NCBI GenBank assembly: GCA_032717465.1
Contig: CM064658.1
Span: 8,042,895 to 8,106,894 of the forward strand
Origin: Coenobita brevimanus
Taxonomy: Eukaryota > Arthropoda > Malacostraca > Decapoda > Coenobitidae
Direction: 5' to 3'
DNA length: 64,000 nt
Positions 54,255 to 64,000 of this stretch are shown here, piece after piece. The notes beneath the pieces were generated by a model. That model ran no database searches. It had not been told where the DNA came from and saw only the letters and a program-made list of their open reading frames with translations. The position numbers and the translations under genes were made by a program. Position 1 is the first letter of the stretch; every line of letters starts with the position of its first letter.

Positions 54255-54655
54255 TCAGGGAGAGATGGGTGGTGTATGGTGGGAGGGCTGGATGGGTTGA
54301 TGTCATGGATGGCATTGTTGGGTGAGCAGGGTGGATGGCATTTGTGGGTGGGGAGGGTGGGTGACTGTGGTTGGTGGGCAAAATGGGTCATTGGAATATG
54401 TGGGCCACCAGGGTGTGTGGTGACAAGGTGGGTTGCCAGGGTGGCTGAGAAGATTGTGTGGCCAGGGTGCTCTGCGTGGGTGGGTGGGTGGGTTCAGGGG
54501 GGGTAGATGTGGCCATGGTGCTTTGCATGGGTGGGTGGGGTGGATGACCAAGATCAGTGTGCATGGTGGGTCGCACAGGTGTCTGAGAAGCGTGAGTGTT
54601 GGATGGGTTGAGTGTGCAGGTGGATATGTGGATGGGTGGATATGTGGCACCCCAC
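54255..54655. repeat. G/T-rich minisatellite (GGGTGGATGG-type)
   Basis: Degenerate units such as GGGTGAGCAGGGTGGATGGC, GGGTGGGTGGGTGGGTT and GGTGGGTCGC fill about 400 bp. Very low C on the plus strand. The opposed long frames here (for example 54303-54707, His/Pro-rich) are products of the repeat. Confidence 0.8.
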
Positions 54656-54659
54656 ATGA

Positions 54660-55319
54660 CGAGGTATAAGTGGGACTTTTAAGGCTAGTAGTCATATAAC
54701 TTGTCACAGTTAATTAGAAGATGAAGAAATATTTTGAATAAAATTCTATACAGTGGGGTCATTCTGTTGAAATCTGCTAAAGCCTTAGTATAATTATTTC
54801 TCACTGAGCTGAAGGTGGATGTATACTCATAATATGACACATAATAGTAGAATAAATTATACTAATATTACATGCAGCAAAATGTGAGAGAGCAAAGCTT
54901 CAGAACTCCAATCCATCCGCCTGACAAATCGGTGGTTTTGTGGGGGTCTGAGGGGTGGACGTGTGTGATTAACCTGCCATATTAGTGTTCATTGCTGTAC
55001 TGGTTCATTATACAACAAAGAAGTTGTGTAAACATTATGAACTGCAGTCACGGAGTCAATGCCTGAAGAGGGCACGATCAAAGTTAATTACCTTAGAAAG
55101 AGGGACATTAACAGAGTGGTTCATACTCAGTTTCATTTCCCTGACAACCCAGGCAGTGGTGAGATAGCAAAGGACATGGTTGTGCAAGCTTTGCAACTCC
55201 CCAAGTATCAAGAACATAATTTCAATGGGATGACTTTTCCCTCCATGATCAACTAGTCTGTGTTGATGTCATGTTTATGTCACCTGAATATGTTGATGTC
55301 ACTTAAACAGGAATTGTCG
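54660..55319. other. No gene recognised; one unsupported short frame
   Basis: The frame 55059-55256 encodes a charged 65-residue peptide (RKRDINRVVHTQFHFPDNPG) that looks protein-like. I cannot match it to a family and see no clear splice sites around it. It does not resemble the expected next part of RGP1. Confidence 0.4.
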
Positions 55320-55800
55320 TCTGGTTAGTTCATTCATTTGTGATCTAATCCAATGTTGTCTCATGAGGCATGCAGGAGCCTGGGGTTAGGCAAGTTGGTC
55401 CCAACATTGAAGATGAGAGTGACCAGGTTCACACATCCCTGAGTGGCATTACCTGAGCAATAAACCTAAATCACCCCTTGGATGTAAACCTGCACTGGCT
55501 TAGCCCAATTGGAGTGCTGTAAATGCCCACTAAACCACCAGGCACCATAATTTGGTTATTTGGTTACCACCCAACGTAGTAAACGGTTTCCTGGTGTACA
55601 GGAAATCATTTGGCTTGTCACTCAGTGTAGAGTCACCTGTAGATGGAAGGAAGAGGAAAGAATGAAGGAAGGAAAGGCAGAAGAGGAAGGAAGGAAAGGC
55701 AGAAGAGGAAGGATGGAAAGAAGGAAGGAATTGAGGAAAGGGCAGGCACCCGAGAGCAGCACTACATCGTGTGAATGGATGGTGAGCGCCACCCGGTACA
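55320..55800 (-). mobile_element. SINE-like repeat, (GATG)n-tailed subfamily, copy P5
   Basis: Landmarks GGAGCCTGGGGTTAGGCAAG, TGGCATTACCTGAGCAATAA, GGTTACCACCCAACG and hairpin 55580-55612. The purine-rich region 55640-55740 ends in CCCGAGAGCAGCACTAC. The plus-strand frame 55560-55847 crosses it and is not a gene. Confidence 0.75.
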
Positions 55801-56905
55801 CAAAAAGTATTGTCTGTAACAGTACCAGTACTTGCCTAAAATTGTAGTGTCACTACCTGTACTGGTACAAAAAAAAAAAAGTACCGAGAACTAACTCGGT
55901 ACTCGGTACATGAATGTGAATAAAGTAAACTTGTTCAGTATTATTATTATTATTATTTTTTTTTTAAATACCATACTGAGGACCCAGAGGCCAGTCTTGT
56001 CAGAAGAGCCGGACCTGAGGAGAGATGAAAGATGATGTCAGACAATTGTCACAGTCACATTAACTATGGGGTGACTAAATCATAAGGTTTTGCAACCGTT
56101 CAGTCGTTTACTTTCAATACAAAGATCACTAAACTTTAACTGGCCACTGTAATTCACATTCTTATACACCTAGTTTAGTGTTTATCAAAGTAAACACAAT
56201 TTTATGACTATATCGTGTCATTACATGCACAGTAATGTGATTAATAATTACACAGTGCACTTCAGTTTACTTTTCCACTGTTGCCCTTGTGGAAAATGAG
56301 CGCTTCAAAATGATAGTCACTGAGTCCTGCCTGTTTTGGTTTGAGCACGTCCTTTCCCAATGAAAACAGACGTTCCACAGCAGCACTGGATGGTACTGGC
56401 GTGTTATAAGTTACAAATAAGTCTGAAAACCTTGCAAGGAAAGCAGTCCTTGTTGATTTTATGTTTCTGGGGTTTCTGCAGAAATTCCTTTACTAGCTGT
56501 ATCTCAGTCTCCCTTTTCTTCCTCCCTCTTACATGGAGGGGTTCGAAAAACTCTTCCTTGACATACTGCTCGTCATCATCATCAGTGGTGTTGCTCTCCA
56601 CATCCTCTAGCTTGCTCTCCAGTAGTGACACCATCTTCTTCTCCACCCTTCGCCTCATTTTCTCTGTGTTGTAGGAGGCAGACTCGGGTAACCATGCCAA
56701 CCATGATAGCTTGAATTGGGGATGAAAGGCAGCAGCAAGCAGGCAGCGAATGTCCTCAAAACGATGGCCGAACCTGCCTTCCACACCCCCAATCACTGCG
56801 TTCACTAGAGGCTAGCACATCATCATATCGGTGCTTTCCTTCACCTCTTTTAATTTCTTGAGGCATATGGCCAGGGTCGGCAGCAGCACACCCATGTAGG
56901 CCTTC
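55801..56905 (-). mobile_element. hAT transposon remnant (3' part)
   Basis: This encodes the C-terminal half of a hAT transposase on the minus strand. The flank 55810-55920 is rich in GTACTGGTAC and CTCGGTACTCGGTAC words, possibly subterminal repeats. An ATT tract lies at 55940-55957. The upstream part of the transposase stops at about 56905 where Gypsy sequence begins. Ends were not resolved. Confidence 0.75.
56275..56905 (-). pseudogene. hAT transposase, C-terminal region with dimerisation motif
   Basis: In coding order: MGVLLPTLAICLKKLKE, a stop near 56810, then the frame 56404-56805 with GGVEGRFGHRFEDIRCLLAA and HPQFKLSWLAWLP. An acidic loop ESNTTDDDDEQ follows. After a frameshift near 56400, VPSSAAVERLFSLGKDVLKP gives the hAT dimerisation region, followed by LSDYHFEALIFHKGN. 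This is the standard C-terminus of hAT (ZBED-type) transposases. The N-terminal zinc finger and catalytic half are absent. Non-functional. Confidence 0.85.
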
Positions 56906-56929
56906 TCCTCATCTTTTCATTATCACACG

Positions 56930-58920
56930 ATGCATGAATATGAATAAATAAGATGTACCGGTACCCATGGTCGGTGCAGGTGTGATTGGGTATCCTTTGT
57001 GTTTTGCACATGATTCGCATCTGTCTATATGATTGTTTATATCTTTTCGTAATGAAGGCCAGTAATATAACAGCTGGGCCTGTTTGAATGTCTTATCCTT
57101 TCCAGGATGTCCTGCATGTGGGCTATCATGTATCGTTCGTAATACTTGGGGTATCATGTCATTAGGTACTACCAACTGGTTAGTATTTCTTTGGTGTTTT
57201 AGATGTTTCAGGTTGATCTTGTATAATGTATTATTGACCATTGTGAATTGTTTGAGTGGTACATGCAGTTTGGGTAATTGTATGTCATCTCCACTTTCTA
57301 ACTTGTATATAACTTTAGATCATATTGGGTCAAGTCTTTGTGCTTTTGCGATATCATCGTGGTTTGGGATATTTCCTTTGAGATCGAATGCCGCGACCTG
57401 AATTGTGTTCGGGTTCCTAGATAATGCGTCAGCTATTATGTTAATTTTACCTTGTATATAATGAATTTGTACATTGTAGTTTTCAGCTACATAAAAAAAA
57501 AAAAAAAAAAAAAAGCTGTATTTTTCCATCTTGCTGTCCTCCCAGAGAGGAGTTTTTCTTTAAACATACCCGCTAGTGGTTTATGGTCGGTGAATAAGTG
57601 GATTTCGTAACCATATACCAAATCTCGAAACTTTTGTAATGCAAAAACCACTGCAAGTGCCTCTAAGTCTGTAAAGCAATAATTTTTCTCTGCACCTTTT
57701 GTTTGTCTGCTGGCAAATGCAATTGGTTGATTCTTTCCTCTTTTATCTTCCTGCATCAGTACAGCCCCTAATCCTTTAACTGATGCTACTGTACAGATAA
57801 GAAATGATTTTGTGTAATCCAGATATGCCAAACAAGGTGCATTTGTTAGTTTAATTTTTAGATTGTTAAATGCCTTTTTTTGTTCTTCTTCCCATTGGAA
57901 TATAGCATCTTTTTTGAGTAGTTGGAATAGAGGAAAGGCTATATGAGAGAATTGTGGTACGAATGACCTATAGTACCCAGCTAGACCTAAAAATTGTCTA
58001 ACTTCGTTAGTTGTAGTGGGTTCAGGAAAATCTCTCACTGCCTGTATTTTGTCATCAGTGGTCTGAATACCATTAGAACTTAATTTGTGGCCTAAGAAAT
58101 TTATTTCCTTAAAGCAAAATTTGCATTTAGAAAGCTTAATTTTTAAACCAGCATCACTAAGCTTTTGTAAGAGTAAGTCTAATTTCTTAAGATGATCTGT
58201 AATATTTTTTGTTGCGATTATAATATCGTCAAGATAAACAAATATTCCTTGTCCTAAAATTCCGGACAATACAGTACGTAATTCATAAGATGCTGGAATG
58301 TGCCTGGGGCTGTCCTCAGTCCTATCGGCATCCTTGTATATTGGTAGTGTCCTGTATTTGTGGAAAAGGCAATGTATTTACGTGACTCCTCTTCAACCGG
58401 TATTTGATAATAGCCATTTAGTAGATCGATTGTTGAAAATATATTATTTTCCAGTCCAGTATTCTGTAGAACGTTGCTTAGCAATGGCATGGGAAATCGG
58501 TCTGGGATTGTGTGATTGTTTAGTTTACGGTAATCTACTACCTCACGCATTTCTCCATCTCATTTGGGCACGAAGAATAATGGGGCATTCCACGGGGAGA
58601 CTGAAGGTTCAGTAATTCCAAGTTTTAACATTTCATCGACATACTGATTTGCAAGTGTACGTTGAGAGTGTGGAATGCGGTAGGCTGGTACGAAAATTGG
58701 TGGTGTTGCTGGGTGCCCATTAATCTTGTGATTAATCAGGTTAGTACACCCTAATTGTTCTCCGGGTAATGCTACGGTGTCCCTGTGTGTTTCCAGCAGG
58801 GTTAACAAATCATTTTCTTCATCAAATTCACCTGAGTGAATTAAATTCTCTTTTATGCTTTCTCTATCCGTAGATTTTATCTCACTTGTCACTCCAGCTA
58901 TAATTATTTCCTTCACAGGG
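56930..58920 (-). pseudogene. Gypsy pol: RT, RNase H and integrase zinc-binding region
   Basis: In coding order, the RT start region 58560-58916 is followed by REVVDYRKLNNHTIPDRFPM and STIDLLNGYYQIPVEE, then a frameshift near 58260, then the catalytic FVYLDDIIIAT (about 58230). RNase H-type residues are ICTVASVKGLGAVLMQEDKR and FTDLEALAVVFALQKFRDL, then FTDHKPLAGM. The frame is broken by the A22 run (57493-57514) and resumes with HYIQGKINIIADALSRNP. At 56909-57241 the integrase HHCC finger appears (HDSPHAGHPGKD, then CESCAKHKG). The catalytic integrase core is absent. Confidence 0.88.
57493..57514 (+). repeat. A22 run inside the Gypsy RNase H region
   Basis: It interrupts the minus-strand pol frame between the RNase H end (RWKNT) and NYNVQIHYIQGK. 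No retroelement body is attached to it. Confidence 0.95.
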
Positions 58921-58952
58921 GCGGGACATTTTTCAGTATTAACTATGCAAGT

Positions 58953-59330
58953 GAGTTACTTGAGAGGAGCATGTGGAGTGACATGGAGGGACAGGTTGAC
59001 GAATGAAGAAGTGAAGGAACGTTGTGGGGTAGATGTGGATGTGGTTGAAAAGATTAGGAGAAATACACTGAGGTGGTTTGGACATGTGGAGAGAATGGAG
59101 AATGAAAGACTGACTAAGAGGGTGTATGTAGGTGAGGTGGAGGGAGGGAGAGGGAGGGGTAGACCGAGGATGAGGTGGAGGGATGGAGTTGAGAGGTATA
59201 TGAGGGAGGGGGGGGTGAGTTTGGGGGGAGGGGAGTCAAATGGTGGGTGACAGAATGACTTGGAGGCGTTTTGTCTGCGGCCACCCTTTGCGGGATTAGG
59301 GCATCGGGCTATAGATAGATAGATAGATAG
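58953..59330 (+). mobile_element. RTE 3' fragment inserted in Gypsy pol
   Basis: A 12-bp duplication AACTATGCAAGT flanks it (58941-58952 and 59331-59342). It encodes the RTE C-terminus (VSYLRGACGVTWRDRLTNEE, then GRPRMRWRDGVERYMREGG), then GGCCACCC...CGGGATTAGG and (ATAG)n. It is 378 bp long, strongly 5'-truncated, and from a lineage slightly diverged from the other copies (VEKIRRNTLRWFGHVERMEN). Confidence 0.95.
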
Positions 59331-59342
59331 AACTATGCAAGT

Positions 59343-60227
59343 CCCCTTTTTCAACTGAACTTCCCCATTCATGTGATTAATTATGAATATCTGAGTTTGC
59401 CCTTCATCGTTCATCTGACATAATGTGTTTTCTACTGACAATCCCTTTACTTTACATAATTCTTCTAAGACAAGAACAGTACTATTCTGTAATTTGCTCT
59501 TTATGGTAACTTTCATATAGGAATTAGGTGGTATAACTAAATCATTGGTGAGATGGGCAGGAAAAACTGATAAATCAGTACTGTTATCTGAGTCTCTAAT
59601 TATGGAGGCTGGGGCTGGTGGTGTGAGTGGATCTATACACTCATCTGTTTGTGTATGTTTGTTTAAGCTTTTAATATTACCAATTCTTTTTGGTTCTCTT
59701 TTACTAATCGGTCAGGGCTCTGATGGTATTTCCTCCATGAATTCATTGTCAAAGTCTATTCCATTCATTTGTGGGAGTAAAGTTATGTTCTCTGCTCTCA
59801 TGCATCTTAAGCCCAGTAACATATGAGCTTTAATTGCTAAGTTTTCAACGCTATAGAAAAATGCAGAGAATGGTCTTGTAGTCTCTGTGAAACTGATATT
59901 TAACCCTATCATACCTTTTACTGTAATTTTTTTTCCATCTACCATATATAAACCTAAATCAGCTTCTTCCAGAAAAGTTACTTTCTTCTTATTTTTAAGA
60001 GTTCTATTTATTTCTTCTTGTGTTATTAAGTTCACTGGAGAGCCTGTGTCTAAAAATAAGGAAACGTTTTGATCCTTACATACAGCTGGTATCAAGATAC
60101 ACTCATTTCCCAACATGCCTCTTATGTGAATTTTAGACTTGCTTTTCTTTACATTTGTTTGTTTTTTGTCATGACTTGGTTTTCCCCCGATTTGAACATC
60201 GACACAATTTTTTCTACTGTTTTGCAA
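59343..60227 (-). pseudogene. Gypsy protease region
   Basis: Frame 59712-60227 includes MLGNECILIPAV and the retropepsin active site LFLDTGSPVNLI (about 60040), with a later LLGLRCMRAENI corresponding to the LLG motif near the end of retroviral-type aspartic proteases. A stop occurs near 59712. The frame from 59343 to 59516 continues toward RT. The protease would process the polyprotein. Confidence 0.8.
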
Positions 60228-60672
60228 TTACTGGTCCAGTGTCCTTGGCATCTATGATGCCTACAGTAAGGACCAAATCCTTGTGTCTTTTGTCTATCCT
60301 CTTTTGTTTTGATAAAGCATTCATTCCTTGTGTGTCCTGGTTTTGCACAATAATGACATAGAATGGACCTATCTCTTGACTGTGACCTACGAGGTGACTT
60401 CCCATATGTAGTGTTGTTTGTGGCGTGAGATCTGCTCGGGCTGCGCGTAAACTTATGAAACTGCCTGTAGCCTGGTGTTTGTGATCGAACCCTCGACACG
60501 TTTAGTTGTTTGCTCTGCCTGCTTTCGGGTCGCGATCGATTTTGTTCTCTGTTTGGGGTCGGTGTAGATGTTTTCATAGCTGATACTGTCTCAGGTACTC
60601 TCATTCTACTAGAATGTGCGTGTGTGTCGACCATACCTGCTTTACTGCACTGCATCTCTACCTCGTTCATTA
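60149..60672 (-). pseudogene. Gypsy gag, nucleocapsid part
   Basis: Basic, Ser/Arg-rich protein (RSPSRSHATNNTTYGKSPRR) with a zinc knuckle CHYCAKPGHTRNEC of the CX2CX4HX4C type and a second, CRHHRCQGHWTSNC. It binds the element RNA. The piggyBac-like element enters at the TTAA encoding part of the LMNEVEM segment, just upstream. Confidence 0.85.
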
Positions 60673-60673
60673 A

Positions 60674-61571
60674 CCCTTTAAACGCGGATCGTCGCGTTTG
60701 CGACAATCACCAAAAAGGACATAATGGCGGATCGTCGCATTTGCGATTCGAGTTAATTTTGAATAAACGCGGGCAAGGATGTTCCAGCTGGTATTGTCTG
60801 TCAGTACCACCACCCTTTAGCTACAATTAGCATACTTGACCTTTGTAGTACTGACCTCCGTTGTTGCCAAGTATCGCGTTTTTCCCCCCTTCCCCTCCCA
60901 CCACGGCCCAGCCAGCCTGGCTGTGATATATGGCAGCGCTCTGACTGCTCAGAACTGTAAATCTGCGCTCTCCTCTCACAAGTAGTTTATGCTAATAGGA
61001 AACGCTTGTTTCCCCAGTTGTCACACTAGCTTTTTTTCGCGAGGTTTGCCCCTGTTTAGCGTCAGTTTACCGCAGGCTTTCAAAGTGACATTATGACGAG
61101 TTCTAGCTCTTCCGAGTCAGTGCGAGCGGCTGACAGGAACGAGAATATAGTGACGGGCGTAAGGCAGAATAAAAGCGCACCGTGGTGATCTTTTGGGAAG
61201 TACTATGATTGAAAATAATGTAGTATATGTGTTTTTAGCTGTGAAAATGGAAAAGTTTGTTGAGTGACGGGAAGACTGCCGCCGCGCTGCACGTCGGCCG
61301 TACGCTTTGTTGATTTTAGCCTTATTTTCAGTGCTTATTGTACAAATACGGATTCCAAACTACCTGTACGTTGTAGCATAAAGTTTACTGTGACAGAATG
61401 AGGCTGTGGTAGAGGGGAAACCGGGTTGCTGAAGGTGTGAAAGTGAAGATTTTGTTACCCAACTTTGCAAGTCTCCACAAGTTCTTGGGTAGTCCACGAA
61501 GGCTCAACACCTGTCTCTGGAGAAAGCTGAATGTAAGTGCTATCTGCTTTACCAAGTATAATGTTCTAGGG
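60674..61571 (+). mobile_element. piggyBac-like element in Gypsy gag
   Basis: The left end is CCCTTTAAACGCGGATCGTC after TTAA (60670-60673). The right end is taken as TAGGG before TTAA (61572-61575). Removing the insert with one TTAA joins the gag frame as KILAKNQR-LMNEVEM without a shift, which supports these borders although the terminal repeat is very short. The left end holds the repeat GCGGATCGTCGC.TTTGCGA twice, 43 bp apart. A possible transposase start (MTSSSSSESVRAADRNENIV, 61094-61189) is followed by a stop. Confidence 0.6.
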
Positions 61572-61575
61572 TTAA

Positions 61576-62605
61576 TCTCTGATTTTTGGCTAATATTTTC
61601 CTACAGGTACTCAGACCACGATCCAACCCTGCCACCCGGGGGGGGGTCGGCTGTCCATGGCCTCGTTTTAGGGGTTAAGTCTGGTAAGCGCATGCCTGGG
61701 GTGTACGTGATCGTCTTGGCGATCTTAAGGGTCCTATCAGGTAATTTACACAAGGCAGCTACATAACCAATGATGTCCACGACGAGGTCTGGGGACATCT
61801 TTCCATCATCTGTTATCCAATTTGAGTTTTTCAAAGTAACTAACAATGTTCTTTTGATTGTGGAGACATCAGCAGTTATTTCACTGAGCACATGGTTTGT
61901 AGTGTGCTCCCTTACAAGATCTACAATCTTATGTAATTCTGGAATTATACCTGGCAAGAAGTTCATACCTCCAGAAAATTTCTTCAAAAATTCAGTTTTA
62001 AATTCATCATATGTCCTAGCCTTGAGGAGCTTATCTGATCTCTGTAAATTGCTTGCTGGACATCTTTCCTGGCTTATGCAAGATGAAAAAATGGCAATTT
62101 TCTCTTGTTCATCGAGGATGTGTCGCTTGATAAAGATTTGTTCACACTGACTGACCAATGAAATGACGTCAATACGATCTTTTTCTGTGCCAGAGAATTT
62201 TGGGGCAGTTTTATCTTCATGGTAAACATAAACATGAGGTGGGGATGTTTGATCCGCGGTATTTGTTGCGTTATTCATTTTCACTGTTTGCTCTGTTAAT
62301 TTAACTTGAACTTGTTTATCGTTGTGTGAGGGAATGGTGGAATAGGTTCGGCCAGAACGGTGAACCTTGTTAAGTATATTGGCATACGTGTGCAAGTCGG
62401 CGACAAAGTCCTCACTTGCTACGTCAGAGGGGGTTTCCCACTCATCATCTAGAACTGACGTATTTGTTTCTTGATCTTTAGTTTGTGTTGAGTTTTGTAC
62501 AGTGGGTGTGTTGCCTTGGTGCTCTCCTAATTGTGAATCCGTTGTTGGAGCTAATTGTGTTTCATCTGGTATTAATGTGGGTGGTGGCAAAACTATCCCT
62601 GTCAT
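61576..62605 (-). pseudogene. Gypsy gag, N-terminal and capsid part
   Basis: The frame from 62605 begins MTGIVLPPPTLIPDETQL. It contains an acidic linker (VLDDEWETPSDVASEDF) and a capsid-like helical region (FSGTEKDRIDVISLVSQCEQ, then FKTEFLKKFSG). The frame is lost near a run of nine C (on the minus strand) at about 61640. A shifted frame leads across the piggyBac-like insertion into the nucleocapsid part. Capsid protein packages element RNA in virus-like particles. Confidence 0.75.
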
Positions 62606-64000
62606 TAAGATATGGTGTTATGAAATATGCCTTTTGTTTTTGTCCCAACTAAATAGATGAGTAAATGAGTTGTAATAAATGATAGATAGTGAGTGTATAA
62701 GTGTATATATAGAAATAAGTAAAGGAGTTGAATATACCTAATTTTAGCACTGAGAAGAAATGAGTAAGTATAATTTCACCCACTTGATACAGATCGGAGA
62801 GGCTTGTCGATGCAACTGTCGATCTCGGAAGAAAAATGCAGGGTTGATTGAAGATCTCTTGATAATTCTAGGGCTGTGTTGATGGACGATATTACTCAGG
62901 AAATTCCATGGCCTGGTGCTTGTGGTGGTTAACAGCTGTAGTCACAGGCAAACCATAGCATAGAATGTCGAATTTCCAACTCAGTACTGTGGAAATAAAT
63001 GAGTATGAGTAGGAGCTATGTGAATAATGAGTAATGAGTAGTGGGTGAGAAGTGCCTGGTGTCAGTCACACTTTGATTGGCGTGGCCTTATGTCAGCAAA
63101 CTCGCGTGGTGATGTCATCTCAGGAGGTACACATGGTGACTTTGGCTTCCCACACTGGTAGCTGTGGTGAGTAACTGAGTAGCAATGCGTAACCTGGGTG
63201 AAGAAAGGTGAGTAAGATGTGTTATAAATGTGGCTCCGGTGTTTTGCTGTGTGTCTTGACCTCTGCGTCAGCGATGGAGGTAGGCGGGAGAGAGTGTTGG
63301 GGTTTTGTGTGCTTGTTGCTTTGGTCTTTCATTTTCTTTACTTGCTTTGTTTTTATTCTTCTTGCTGCTGCTTGAAGTTACGTGAAGATTATAGAGTTGT
63401 TTTGTAGACTTGTAGGCTCATAGGCTTGTAGGCTCGTAGGTTGTATTTTGTAGGAATTCAATGTAGAACTGAAGCTAATCTTCTAGAGTTTCGCCTGCTT
63501 TTGTAGAAATTCACTGTAGATTCGTAGACGAGGTCCGTACGTTCGCTGCCTCCAAATGTGACTCTCGATTCTTGTAGTAGGAGTTAAAGATGAATACAGG
63601 GAGTTGATCTTAATTTATTATCTTCAGAGAAAATCTAAGTTGAGCAGGGTATGTCTTACAGAGACTTAATATACTAAGTAAGTCTAGTTGGACCCCTCTT
63701 CTTGTTCACTCTCTCCACTACCTGTCGGTTCTATAGCTAGCCTCCTTCCGAGCTCTGCTTCCTAAATTCTGGTGTAGCAGGGGTGGTGTCACGTGTGTTA
63801 CACTGTTGTTGGAATGTTCTAGAAACCTGTATGTGAGTATGTGTGTATGTGTGTGTATGGTCACTAGGCATTGTTCATATGCTGTCTCACTGACACACTA
63901 CCTATATCATCCCCTGACTTGCTGCTTCCAGTGTATTGTCAACATTTCCTCAGTTACACTTGCAAGCTCATTTCCCATTCCCAGGCTTGCCTGGTGCTCT
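62606..64000 (-). other. Presumed Gypsy 5' leader and LTR region, not delimited
   Basis: This region lies upstream of gag on the minus strand, where the 5' LTR, primer-binding site and leader are expected. I could not find matching LTR ends because the 3' LTR is missing. Between 63405 and 63455 there are short TTGTAGGCTCATAGG-type repeats. No coding sequence recognised. Confidence 0.35.

Larger units (their letters stand above)
56930..62605 (-). mobile_element. Gypsy-type LTR retrotransposon, reversed and truncated
   Basis: The minus-strand order is gag (62605 downward), zinc knuckles, protease, RT, RNase H and the start of integrase. This order, with integrase after RNase H, is that of Ty3/Gypsy elements. 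Integrase stops after its zinc-binding part at about 56935, next to hAT sequence, so the integrase core and 3' LTR are missing. Internal insertions are an RTE fragment (58953-59330), a piggyBac-like element (60674-61571) and an A22 run (57493-57514). Confidence 0.9.

Noticed and set aside
54303..54707. 134-codon His/Pro/Thr-rich frame
   Set aside because: It is a translation of the G/T-rich minisatellite; the opposite strand is open too.
55059..55256. 65-codon protein-like frame on the plus strand
   Set aside because: It has no recognised family and no good splice sites, and it does not match the expected next part of RGP1. Kept only as a note in the gap entry.
61540..61611. Intron-like signals GTAAGT ... 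TTTTCCTACAG on the plus strand
   Set aside because: The segment crosses the border between the piggyBac-like insertion and Gypsy gag, and no protein similarity supports exons on either side.

Overview
This is eukaryotic genomic DNA that consists mostly of transposable elements, with one recognisable host gene. The organism is most likely an arthropod, probably a decapod crustacean. That rests on inference: a metazoan RGP1 gene with kilobase-scale introns, many RTE, CR1-like and Jockey/I-like LINEs, Tigger, piggyBac and hAT elements, abundant short microsatellites, and a short TTAGG-like tract of the arthropod telomere type. No bacterial features, CRISPR array or rRNA genes were seen.

Layout. 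(1) 1-13.5 kb holds five copies (A-E) of an unrecognised element. Its hallmarks are a GTTATG/GTAATG terminal sequence, a coding region with a conserved C-terminal motif, and an array of an imperfect palindrome GGCT-N3-GGCC. Copy E (10985-13539) is complete, with inverted repeats of about 200 bp and a 467-codon ORF. Copies B and C flank or interrupt an old RTE-like LINE (3.1-9.0 kb), which also carries a reversed Jockey/I-like LINE. (2) 13.5-33 kb holds RTE pieces, a tRNA-derived SINE, a nearly complete CR1-like LINE inside a minisatellite, two RTE copies (one with a precise Tigger insertion), SINEs that carry the RTE 3' tail, and a reversed LINE with a precise piggyBac-like insertion. (3) 33.1-49.7 kb contains three coding exons of RGP1 (partner of RIC1 in the Rab6 GEF complex). 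Its introns are packed with a Tigger element, an RTE copy with a 718-codon ORF, and a stack in which a LINE lies inside a piggyBac-like element inside hAT-like ends. (4) 49.7-64 kb, downstream and presumably RGP1 intron 3, has two convergent copies of a LINE encoding a PHD-like zinc finger, a G-rich minisatellite, a hAT remnant, and a reversed Gypsy-type LTR element. The Gypsy element is broken by an RTE, a piggyBac-like element and a 22-base A run.

How it works together. The only cellular gene with support is RGP1. Its exons join in phase (2, then 1, then an open phase 1), and exon 4 and any 5' UTR exon were not found. The elements form a nested insertion record, readable from target-site duplications (TA for Tigger, TTAA for piggyBac, 11-12 bp for RTE) and from uninterrupted sister copies in the same window. 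The best candidate for something undescribed is the A-E element family.
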